Under the pieces are notes generated by a model, which made no database searches, had not been told where the DNA came from, and saw only the letters and a list, made by a program, of their open reading frames with translations. Below, piece by piece: positions 7,185 to 12,489 of a stretch of DNA of 12,489 bases. The translations under genes and the position numbers were made by a program. Where the stretch lies: contig CALUSZ010000066.1 in NCBI GenBank assembly GCA_944323495.1, forward strand, positions 1 to 12,489, given 5' to 3'. Origin of the DNA: Candidatus Gastranaerophilales bacterium. Its GTDB lineage: Bacteria; Cyanobacteriota; Vampirovibrionia; Gastranaerophilales; Gastranaerophilaceae. Numbering within the stretch: the first letter of the stretch is position 1; each line of letters begins with the position of its first letter.

Positions 7185-7816
7185 TGAATTTTTCAAAATC
7201 AATACATTTTTCATTTATACTATTACTAATTTTTTCAACAATAATGACAATTGCAGGAATTCGCGGGTTTTTAAGACTTGCACCTTCTATTGAATATATA
7301 AACAAGCACAATACAAATTCTCTTTATTATTCAGAACAAATGCTTTCATCAATCTCAGTTAATCGTAATTTAACTAATTTTGAATCAGCCTTAAATAATG
7401 CAGAAAAAAATGTTACAGAATCAGGTGAAGCAAGTGCGGTAAAAAATATAAAGGAAAAATATCAACAGGCATTTAACGGTGATAAAGCTTCAGAAGAGGT
7501 TGTTATAAATAATATTATTGAGCTTTCTAAAATCAATCGTGTAGCAATGCATCAAGCCGGAATGGATGTAAAGCAGCTAAGTTCTGTTGGAATTTGGGTA
7601 ATCGTATTTCTGACATTTATTATATGGGGATTGGGACTTGCAATTATAAAATCAATCAATAAAACAGTAATATACCCTCTTGCGGAATTGAAAAGTGTTA
7701 TTGAAGCATACAGAAAAGGAAACAGAATGCGCAGATGTCCACAACTAGCACCATCCAAGGACTTTCAACAGATTTATGATGGCATAAACTTATTATTAGA
7801 TAATTGTTCCAAATAA
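7184..7816 (+). CDS. Two-TM sensor-like protein ending in a HAMP domain, no output domain
   Basis: About 210 aa. There is a membrane segment at ~10-28, an extracytoplasmic, largely helical region of ~100 residues, a second segment at ~136-157, then a HAMP-like domain (~157-207). The HAMP has the conserved Pro in VIYPLAELKSVIEAYRKG and a second helix FQQIYDGINLLLD. The layout is that of the input half of a histidine kinase or chemoreceptor, but the protein stops right after the HAMP with no kinase, methyl-accepting or cyclase part. AAGGAG (7170-7175) lies 8 nt before the ATG at 7184, which shares its A with the ktrA TGA stop (TGATG). The GTG at 7181 is too close to the ribosome binding site. 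Tight coupling to ktrAB suggests it works with the potassium transporter, for example by sensing osmotic or ionic state, but this is inference. A truncated former receptor is the alternative. Confidence 0.75.
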   Translation: MNFSKSIHFSFILLLIFSTIMTIAGIRGFLRLAPSIEYINKHNTNSLYYSEQMLSSISVNRNLTNFESALNNAEKNVTESGEASAVKNIKEKYQQAFNGDKASEEVVINNIIELSKINRVAMHQAGMDVKQLSSVGIWVIVFLTFIIWGLGLAIIKSINKTVIYPLAELKSVIEAYRKGNRMRRCPQLAPSKDFQQIYDGINLLLDNCSK

Positions 7817-7842
7817 AAGAAAAAAGGACAGAAAATGTCCTT
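7810..7842 (-). terminator. Intrinsic terminator of the flgN-flgK-flgL operon
   Basis: On the minus strand a 7-bp stem (AAGGACA with TGTCCTT, 7824-7842, 5-nt loop) is followed directly by a T-rich run (TTTTTCTTTTATTT, 7823-7810). This is a good intrinsic terminator about 75 bp past the flgL stop. Its T-run reaches into the end of the opposing plus-strand gene. Confidence 0.75.
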
Positions 7843-7884
7843 AAAAATGGTAAGTATATTAAAATTGTAGATTATTTCCAAGTT

Positions 7885-7918
7885 CAAGTTCCTCTTCCGT
7901 GAAGAACTTGAGATTTTT
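7885..7918 (+). terminator. Probable intrinsic terminator of the ktr operon
   Basis: CAAGTTC (7885-7891) pairs with GAACTTG (7904-7910). The stem extends inward by TTC/GAA across a 3-nt bulge, with loop CGT. AGA and five T (7914-7918) follow. On the plus strand this fits an imperfect intrinsic terminator about 95 bp after the HAMP gene. Its T-run touches the flgL stop codon. Confidence 0.55.
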
Positions 7919-9017
7919 ATAAGTAGTTTAAAAGACTCATACCCATTGAGGCTGATGTAACCTGAAGGCTTGCCTGATAAGCGTATTGTGCCTGCATCCA
8001 TTCGGTTACGGCTGTTGCAATATCAATATCGCTAAGCTCAGATAAATATGATGTTAAATTTGTATTATTAGTCTCAAGTGTAGATGTTGTCATCTCAAGA
8101 CGGTTATACACTCCGCCGAATTTGGTCTGCTCTGTTGTAATAGTATTCATTGAGCTTTCAAACATATCCAGAGTTGCATTCATCTGTTCATACCCGGCTT
8201 CCGTATCGCCGTCAAGAACCATCTGTATTGAATTACTTAAGAGCTTCAGAGTACCCATAATTCCCGAATAGTTTTCTTCCGCTACAGAGATTTCTAAATC
8301 ATCAACATTTCCCGCATATGCAGTTCCATCTTCAAGGGCATATGTTTTAGAACCGTCTGCTTCTATTGTTTCAATAACCTTGTTTCCGTCAGAATCAAGA
8401 AAAACATTTTTTCCGTCCGCTGTCTGCTCCTGTACAGCCTCATAATATCCAAATACTTTATCGCCTGTTGTATTAATTACTTCAAATACACCGTCAGAAA
8501 CCTCGGTTTGTCTTATATAATCAGGGTTATCGTAAGTTGTTCCGTTATATATAATGTTGCCGTTTTCATCAATCGTATATGGCATAATTTTTGTATTAGC
8601 ACCGCCAAAGATATAATTATCGTTATATTCAGTGTTTGCTAAATCCACCATCGTTTTAATTGTTTCATCAATCTCAACCTTAAGTGCTTTAAGAGAATCC
8701 TCGCCGTATGTTTGGTTATTTGCCTGAACAGCCTTATCCCAGGCGCTTGACAGATAACCTGTTGCAAGTGTCATTAAATCATCTAACGTACTTAATTCCG
8801 ACATTGCCATCTCAACATTCTGAGAAAAAGTATCAATTTGCCCCAGCTGGCGATTTGTATTAATTATATTAACCGCCGCAATAGGGTCATCTGTGATACT
8901 TGTGAGCTTGCTTCCTGACGCAAGCTGCTGGGTTAGTTTATTGTAATTATACAGGCTCTGCTGAACATCAGCCATTAGTCTATCGTATCTTCCGCTTGTT
9001 GAAATTCTATCTACCAT
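7917..9017 (-). CDS. flgL: Flagellar hook-filament junction protein FlgL (HAP3)
   Basis: About 366 aa. The N-terminus (VDRISTSGRYDRLMADVQ, then LASGSKLTSITDDP) and C-terminus (QAQYAYQASLQVTSASMGM, ending LLNYL) are the flagellin-like coiled D0/D1 ends of FlgL. The middle (~140-255) is a variable, exposed domain rich in Asp, Gly and Thr. FlgL forms the ring between FlgK and the filament and is exported by the flagellar type III apparatus without a cleaved signal. A TTG at 9032 would add five residues, but those codons are themselves the ribosome binding site, so the ATG at 9017 is chosen. It starts 4 nt after the flgK stop, so translation is coupled. It is the last gene of the operon, before the terminator at 7824-7842. 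FlgK and FlgL act as adjacent rings. Confidence 0.95.
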   Translation of the reverse strand: MVDRISTSGRYDRLMADVQQSLYNYNKLTQQLASGSKLTSITDDPIAAVNIINTNRQLGQIDTFSQNVEMAMSELSTLDDLMTLATGYLSSAWDKAVQANNQTYGEDSLKALKVEIDETIKTMVDLANTEYNDNYIFGGANTKIMPYTIDENGNIIYNGTTYDNPDYIRQTEVSDGVFEVINTTGDKVFGYYEAVQEQTADGKNVFLDSDGNKVIETIEADGSKTYALEDGTAYAGNVDDLEISVAEENYSGIMGTLKLLSNSIQMVLDGDTEAGYEQMNATLDMFESSMNTITTEQTKFGGVYNRLEMTTSTLETNNTNLTSYLSELSDIDIATAVTEWMQAQYAYQASLQVTSASMGMSLLNYL

Positions 9018-9021
9018 AAAA

Positions 9022-10629
9022 TTAACCTCCAAGTGTCATTAAAGTATCCAGACAAGAGTTGCAGGTATTAAATACCTGTGCAGCAGCAGAATAAGCTGTT
9101 TGATACTTTACTAAATCCACTAACTCTTCATTCAAATCAACTCCGGTACTGTCTTTGATTTTGCTTGCAATCGCATCAACAACATCAGATTGTGTATCAT
9201 ATAAAGACTGGATATTGCTTCCTGCTGCAGCAACTTTACCGACAAGACCGGTATAAAATTCTTCAATTGAGTTTCCGTCTAACGCAGCTAAATCCTGATC
9301 CCTTGTACCAAGCATAGCGGCTACGTTCTGGGCATTACCTACAGCATTTACATCAAAATTTGCCGGATCTTCAAAATAAGCGCAGGCAATATTCCAGTAC
9401 CCTTCATCTGCAAGCAGTGCAGAATTAATCTGGATATTCCCTGCAGTAATCCCTTCACCCGTTCCGTCCGAGCCTACAAAGATTAAATTGTCTTCATTAG
9501 TTGCAATAAGTGTTTCTGTATCATCAGGATTAATACAATATGCGCCCTCTCTCGTATTCAAATCATTGAACACATCAGCAATAGTCTGCGCCAAAGTATT
9601 CAGCCCGTTCATAACAGTACCGGCATTGATTCCGTTTTCGCCATCACCGTTATCTGTAGCAAAATGTAAAAGTCCGCCTAATGTTCCTGATGTAATTATT
9701 GAATTAGCATTAGCTACAACAACTTTGTTTCCTTCCTGCGGATTAACAATACTAATAACAGCGTTTTCACCGTCCCAATCATCAGGATATGCTATCGGAG
9801 GGTCTTGTGATTCACAAAAAGCCTTAGCTGTCTGGATTGTAAGTTCACCTGTAACTTCTGCACCCTGTACGACAGCAGTACCGCCTATGTATAAATCAAC
9901 AGAACCGTTTGGCTTTTCTTCTATATACATATCAGTAAATTCTGCAATATCGTTTAATATCAAATCGCGCTTGTCCAGAAGGTTGTTAGCTTCCAGTGTG
10001 CCTGTCTGTGTAACTTGAAGTGCTTTGTTTACACTGGCAAGTTCTTCAAGTTTGTCATTCAAAGCTGAGTATTGAACATAAATTTTGGAATTTTTAAGAC
10101 TTTCTTCTGTTTCACCATCGCCCAACGCCTGAGTAGTGTTTTGCTCAAGCTGAGTGTATTTTGTATTCAATATTGAGGTAAGAGTTTTAGCAGATTCTAT
10201 AAAGTTAATTCTTGCAGTAGAATTTGCCGGATATTCGTTCAGGTTGTTTACTGCCTCATAAAAATCAGCAAGTGCTCCGTCAATACCAGTTCCTTCTAAA
10301 TCATCAAGAATGCTTGCCAAATCATCAAGCCCGTCAAGCTGTGCTGCTAACTTGTTCTGCTCAGAAAGCTGTGTGCGATAATAGTTACTTAAGTACATAT
10401 CATTATAACGCATAACATTAGCAATCTTAACCCCGCCGTTTGCACGTATCTGGTTATTAACATTGTTACCGATTGCACCTGCAATGTTTCGGGTTGCAAA
10501 ATTCACTCTCTGTTTGTGATACCCTTCAGTATTCATATTCGCAACGTTATGCGATACGACACTAATCGCTTTTTCATTTACAGAGAGCGTGTTTGCAGTC
10601 ATGTTCAATGATGATAATAAGCTTGACAT
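9022..10629 (-). CDS. flgK: Flagellar hook-associated protein FlgK (HAP1)
   Basis: 535 aa. The N-terminus carries the flagellar rod/hook signature (ISVVSHNVANMNTEGYHKQR), followed by GGVKIANVMRYNDMYLSNYY and a long helical D1 region (~60-220). The middle (~225-430) is beta-rich and variable. The C-terminus (LNEELVDLVKYQTAYSAAAQ, then VFNTCNSCLDTLMTLGG) is the conserved axial-protein end that packs with the N-terminus. FlgK forms the first junction ring on the hook and is exported with the help of FlgN, whose gene is just upstream. The ATG at 10629 has GAGG 6 nt upstream, and the length is normal for FlgK. Two cysteines near the C-terminus (NTCNSC) are unusual for an extracellular axial protein. 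The gene is preceded by a 51-nt gap after flgN. Confidence 0.95.
   Translation of the reverse strand: MSSLLSSLNMTANTLSVNEKAISVVSHNVANMNTEGYHKQRVNFATRNIAGAIGNNVNNQIRANGGVKIANVMRYNDMYLSNYYRTQLSEQNKLAAQLDGLDDLASILDDLEGTGIDGALADFYEAVNNLNEYPANSTARINFIESAKTLTSILNTKYTQLEQNTTQALGDGETEESLKNSKIYVQYSALNDKLEELASVNKALQVTQTGTLEANNLLDKRDLILNDIAEFTDMYIEEKPNGSVDLYIGGTAVVQGAEVTGELTIQTAKAFCESQDPPIAYPDDWDGENAVISIVNPQEGNKVVVANANSIITSGTLGGLLHFATDNGDGENGINAGTVMNGLNTLAQTIADVFNDLNTREGAYCINPDDTETLIATNEDNLIFVGSDGTGEGITAGNIQINSALLADEGYWNIACAYFEDPANFDVNAVGNAQNVAAMLGTRDQDLAALDGNSIEEFYTGLVGKVAAAGSNIQSLYDTQSDVVDAIASKIKDSTGVDLNEELVDLVKYQTAYSAAAQVFNTCNSCLDTLMTLGG
9026..9030 (-). promoter_or_regulatory. Ribosome binding site that fixes the flgL start
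   Basis: On the minus strand the bases read GGAGG, 8 nt before the ATG at 9017. It lies inside the last codons of flgK (ending Leu-Gly-Gly-stop), so flgL translation is probably coupled to flgK termination. This rules out the upstream TTG at 9032 as a start. Confidence 0.85.
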
Positions 10630-10680
10630 ATTTTACCTCATTTTAGATACTTATATAACCTACGGGTCTATAATTTACCC

Positions 10681-11175
10681 CTAGATTTCTTTGTTTATAG
10701 TCCACATGTCATAGTCATGTGTGTCTGTTTTACCTGCTCCGTTATAATTACTTCCTTGAGGAGCAAAAGCATTAATAATTGTTTCCAACATCTTGTTAGT
10801 CATTATTATGCCATGTTTTAATAATTCCACATTCTGATTATTTAATAACGCTAGTTCATTAAAATTGTTACAAATCTTTACTTTTCTCTCTGTTAAAGCG
10901 TTTACATACTCGGGAGCTTCTTCGCCTGCAAGTTCGATAAAACGTGACATATTGGCATCTTCACCAAACTTTTCTATTGCTAATTCTTTTCTGGAATTAT
11001 CTAATTTCATAATTTTATTATTAATAGCAAGAATCTGATTATCCAAAACACCCAAATCGTCCGGTTTAGCTTTTTTAAGAGTTTCTTTTTTTGCCTCAAA
11101 TAGTTCTTTTAGCTTTGCACAAGCCTCAAGCTCTTTGTCTAAGATTTCTATTAAGTTTTGAAAATATTTGTTCAT
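10681..11175 (-). CDS. flgN: FlgN-like flagellar export chaperone for FlgK and FlgL
   Basis: 164 aa, almost wholly helical and charged. Heptad-like helices run over ~5-70 (FQNLIEILDKELEACAKLKE, then LGVLDNQILAINNKIMKLDN) and ~85-135 (YVNALTERKVKICNNFNELA, then LLNNQNVELLKHGI). A flexible tail follows (GSNYNGAGKTDTHDYDMWTI). This is the three-helix FlgN pattern. FlgN keeps unpolymerised FlgK and FlgL soluble and delivers them to the type III export gate through its C-terminal tail. Sequence conservation in this family is weak, so the call rests on helix pattern, size and position directly before flgK. The ATG at 11175 has AAAAAGGA about 10 nt upstream. The leader beyond that is a pyrimidine tract and then the repeat element. 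Confidence 0.85.
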   Translation of the reverse strand: MNKYFQNLIEILDKELEACAKLKELFEAKKETLKKAKPDDLGVLDNQILAINNKIMKLDNSRKELAIEKFGEDANMSRFIELAGEEAPEYVNALTERKVKICNNFNELALLNNQNVELLKHGIIMTNKMLETIINAFAPQGSNYNGAGKTDTHDYDMWTINKEI

Positions 11176-11191
11176 GTGGTTTTTCCTTTTT

Positions 11192-11228
11192 GGGTGGTTG
11201 GGGGGAGGAGGGAAGTGGAGTGGAGGGG
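11192..11228 (+). repeat. G-rich tract with four G-runs
   Basis: The plus strand has runs of 3 or more G at 11192-11194, 11200-11205, 11210-11212 and 11225-11228, with loops of 5, 4 and 12 nt. This could form a G-quadruplex in the DNA. In the flgN mRNA leader it is the complementary C/T-rich tract, so it would act at the DNA level rather than in that transcript. It abuts the left arm of the repeat element. Confidence 0.5.
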
Positions 11229-11443
11229 AGTGACTGAGTGACTAGGTGACTAAGTGAATAAGTGGTTATAAATATTTCTTATTTTACTTCCTGTCATTCT
11301 CTTTTGATTATATATGCTCATCTTTATATTTTTATATTCCATTAACTTCTTAGTCACTCAGTCACTTATTCACCTCTTCACCTCTTCCAATCCATCTCTA
11401 TTAACCTCTTATTCACTTCTTCACTCAGTCACTTAGTCACCCC
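11225..11443. repeat. Fold-back element built of degenerate 8-bp tandem repeats
   Basis: Left arm: five 8-bp units (AGTGACTG, AGTGACTA, GGTGACTA, AGTGAATA, AGTGGTTA) at 11229-11268. An AT-rich core follows (~11266-11345). On the right are two arrays of complementary units ending in TCAC: TTAGTCAC, TCAGTCAC, TTATTCAC and CTCTTCAC at 11350-11381, then TTATTCAC, TTCTTCAC, TCAGTCAC and TTAGTCAC at 11409-11440. The ends are GGGG (11225-11228) and CCCC (11440-11443). The longest perfect inverted match is 16 bp (11229-11244 with 11351-11366). The element fills the whole gap between flgH and flgN; no gene is visible in it. It could form a large hairpin that damps or blocks read-through from flgH into flgN. 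Confidence 0.8.
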
Positions 11444-11445
11444 AT

Positions 11446-12060
11446 TTAGAACAGATACTTAATAAATCTATTAAATATACCTTCGTTCTGATTTCTGGAG
11501 ATTGTACCGCGGCCGGAGAGCGCGAATTGCAGATTAGAAACGTTATGTGAAGATATCTCTCCGTCTACATTCAGCCATCTCGGATCAACAACGCCTGTTA
11601 CAATAAAGTCCATTCTTTCATTTCCGTTAACAAGGGTTTTTTTGCCTTGTACAGCAAGGTTTCCGTTCGGAAGCTGCTGAACAACCTGCACTGCAATCTG
11701 GTCACCAAAGCTCATTGTACGGCCGCCAGCTGCTGAATTTGAAACTTCATTAGATCCGCCAAAACCGTTAGAATCCTTTAGGAAAGATAATCCAAACCAG
11801 TCACGCAGGAAGGACGTGAATGTATCAACAGTATTAGAAGATTTTTCGGAAGAATATGTAAGGTTATCGCTTACGGTAATATTTTCTTCCATAATAATTG
11901 AAATCAAATCACCGATTTGTCTTGCCTGGACACCGCCGAATAATGAGCGCGGAGCTCCTGCATAATTCTGTGTTGCGCCGAGTGTAAACAATGATTCTGC
12001 CTGTACACTCATTGTTGTCGAAATTATTAATACAGCTAAAACTGTTAATACTTTTTTCAT
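11446..12060 (-). CDS. flgH: Flagellar L-ring protein FlgH
   Basis: 204 aa. An N-terminal signal peptide (MKKVLTVLAVLIISTTMSVQ, then A-E) is followed by the FlgH core: SLFGGVQARQIGDLISIIM with ENITVSDN (~39-66), then GDQIAVQVVQQLPNGNLAVQ with GKKTLVNGNE, and VVDPRWLNVDGEISSHNVSN (~157-177). FlgH forms the outer-membrane ring through which the rod passes, showing that the organism has an outer membrane. FlgH is normally a lipoprotein; here there is no Cys anywhere in the protein, and the cleavage site looks like a standard VQA-E signal peptidase I site. The ATG at 12060 has AGAGG about 9 nt upstream. It starts 28 nt after the small gene at 12089-12358. The P-ring gene flgI, usually adjacent, does not follow. 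Confidence 0.93.
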   Translation of the reverse strand: MKKVLTVLAVLIISTTMSVQAESLFTLGATQNYAGAPRSLFGGVQARQIGDLISIIMEENITVSDNLTYSSEKSSNTVDTFTSFLRDWFGLSFLKDSNGFGGSNEVSNSAAGGRTMSFGDQIAVQVVQQLPNGNLAVQGKKTLVNGNERMDFIVTGVVDPRWLNVDGEISSHNVSNLQFALSGRGTISRNQNEGIFNRFIKYLF

Positions 12061-12088
12061 ATAACTTACCTCTTATCTCCAAGTCTGT

Positions 12089-12358
12089 TTAGCAGAGAAA
12101 TTCTGCTATAACACTTCTACCATATAGTAATCCGTACTTGATGTCATCATCTGAAATATTGAATTCTCCAACGGTTTTTGCACATTCCCTTACTTCGTTC
12201 ACATCTATTCTGTCTAAAAGAGTTTTTGCAGAAGTAGTATTGACTCCTTCAGAAACATCAACCTGCTCTGAATCAGGTTTGGTAACATTCTGATTTGATT
12301 TGAACGCATTGAGTGCGCTGAATTGTTGTACTGAATTGGTTTCTATTCTTGGTAACAT
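12089..12358 (-). CDS. Small unrecognised flagellar-operon protein, 89 aa
   Basis: I do not firmly recognise this protein. Residues ~1-40 are polar and probably disordered (rich in N, Q, S, T). Residues ~45-89 look helical: TLLDRIDVNEVRECAKTVGE, then FNISDDDIKYGLLYGRSVIA. There is no signal peptide or membrane segment. The size and the pattern of the C-terminal half (a V-N-E-V helix, G-E-F, then an I-S-D-D-D-I helix) are loosely like the sigma-28-binding half of the anti-sigma factor FlgM, whose gene often sits near flgN-flgK-flgL. The likeness is weak and the YGRSV ending is not typical, so this is only a hypothesis. The ATG at 12358 has AAAGGA 6 nt upstream. It is probably cotranscribed with flgH (28-nt gap). 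A 7-bp hairpin (12090-12108) overlaps its stop codon. Confidence 0.7.
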   Translation of the reverse strand: MLPRIETNSVQQFSALNAFKSNQNVTKPDSEQVDVSEGVNTTSAKTLLDRIDVNEVRECAKTVGEFNISDDDIKYGLLYGRSVIAEFLC

Positions 12359-12377
12359 TTTGGTCCTTTCTTTTTTA

Positions 12378-12489
12378 GTGAATCGTGAGTCGTGAATCGT
12401 GATTCGTGGTTATAGATTTTCTTTAATTGTACATTGTTTGCTTGTATTATCTTTAATACCTCGATTCACGAGTTTCGATTCACGGTTCA
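12378..12489. repeat. Second fold-back element, built of 7-bp tandem repeats, cut by the window end
   Basis: The left arm has five 7-bp units (GTGAATC, GTGAGTC, GTGAATC, GTGATTC, GTGGTTA) at 12378-12412. An AT-rich core (~12410-12460) comes next. The right arm repeats inverted units (GATTCAC, GAGTTTC, GATTCAC, GGTTCA) from 12463 to the window end. The arms share CGTGAATCG in inverse orientation. The inner left end, GTGGTTATA, is identical to that of the element at 11225-11443. No gene or clear promoter is seen between 12359 and 12489 other than the ribosome binding site of the small gene. Confidence 0.75.

Noticed and set aside
9018..9032. TTG at 9032 as the flgL start
   Set aside because: The codons it would add form the GGAGG ribosome binding site for the ATG at 9017, and FlgL proteins begin near the conserved RIS motif.
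9488..10018. Plus-strand open frame inside flgK
   Set aside because: flgK is clearly coding on the other strand through this region, and the antisense frame has no ribosome binding site or recognisable domain.
11229..11440. Tandem 8-mers considered as a CRISPR array
   Set aside because: Units are 8 bp and contiguous, with no 25-40 bp repeats separated by unique spacers and no cas genes nearby.
12090..12108. 7-bp hairpin (TAGCAGA with TCTGCTA) as a terminator between the 89-aa gene and flgH
   Set aside because: There is no T-run after the stem on either strand, and it overlaps coding sequence and the stop codon. A chance palindrome or weak translational effect is more likely.

Overview
The window is visibly AT-rich and gene-dense. 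It comes from a motile bacterium with two membranes, because flgH encodes the outer-membrane L-ring subunit of the flagellum. Protein style, base composition and cyanobacteria-like intergenic palindromes fit the non-photosynthetic sister clade of Cyanobacteria (Vampirovibrionia/Melainabacteria, for example Gastranaerophilales). That placement is an inference from impression; there is no rRNA or other marker here to prove it.

Layout. (1) 1-974: a short unrecognised plus-strand gene converges on a minus-strand gene for a DUF4145-like protein with a C-terminal membrane anchor. (2) 975-2270: an HD-domain phosphohydrolase gene, then a 260-bp block of palindromes, then a second in-frame copy of only the last 75 codons of the HD gene. 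This is the clearest rearrangement in the window. (3) 2254-5053, minus strand: a SulP/SLC26-type anion transporter followed by an overlapping AraJ-like MFS exporter. (4) 5181-7816, plus strand: a Ktr-type potassium uptake operon made of the channel-like subunit KtrB, the nucleotide-binding gating subunit KtrA, and a translationally coupled protein with two membrane segments and a HAMP domain but no output domain. (5) 7917-12358, minus strand: a flagellar cluster read in the order small unrecognised gene - flgH - repeat element - flgN - flgK - flgL, covering the L-ring, the hook-junction chaperone and the two hook-filament junction proteins.

The Ktr operon and the flagellar operon converge. 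Each appears to end at its own hairpin terminator, and each terminator sits close to the stop codon of the opposing operon.

The most interesting non-coding structure is a pair of fold-back elements, at 11225-11443 and from 12378 past the window end. Each has a degenerate tandem array of GTGA-type 7- or 8-mers, an AT-rich core beginning GTGGTTATA, and an inverted array of TCAC-type units. They flank the flgH gene pair and look like two members of one repeat family with different period lengths. The other leading observations are the mosaic partial duplication of the HD gene, the HAMP-only protein in the Ktr operon, and an FlgH without a lipoprotein cysteine.
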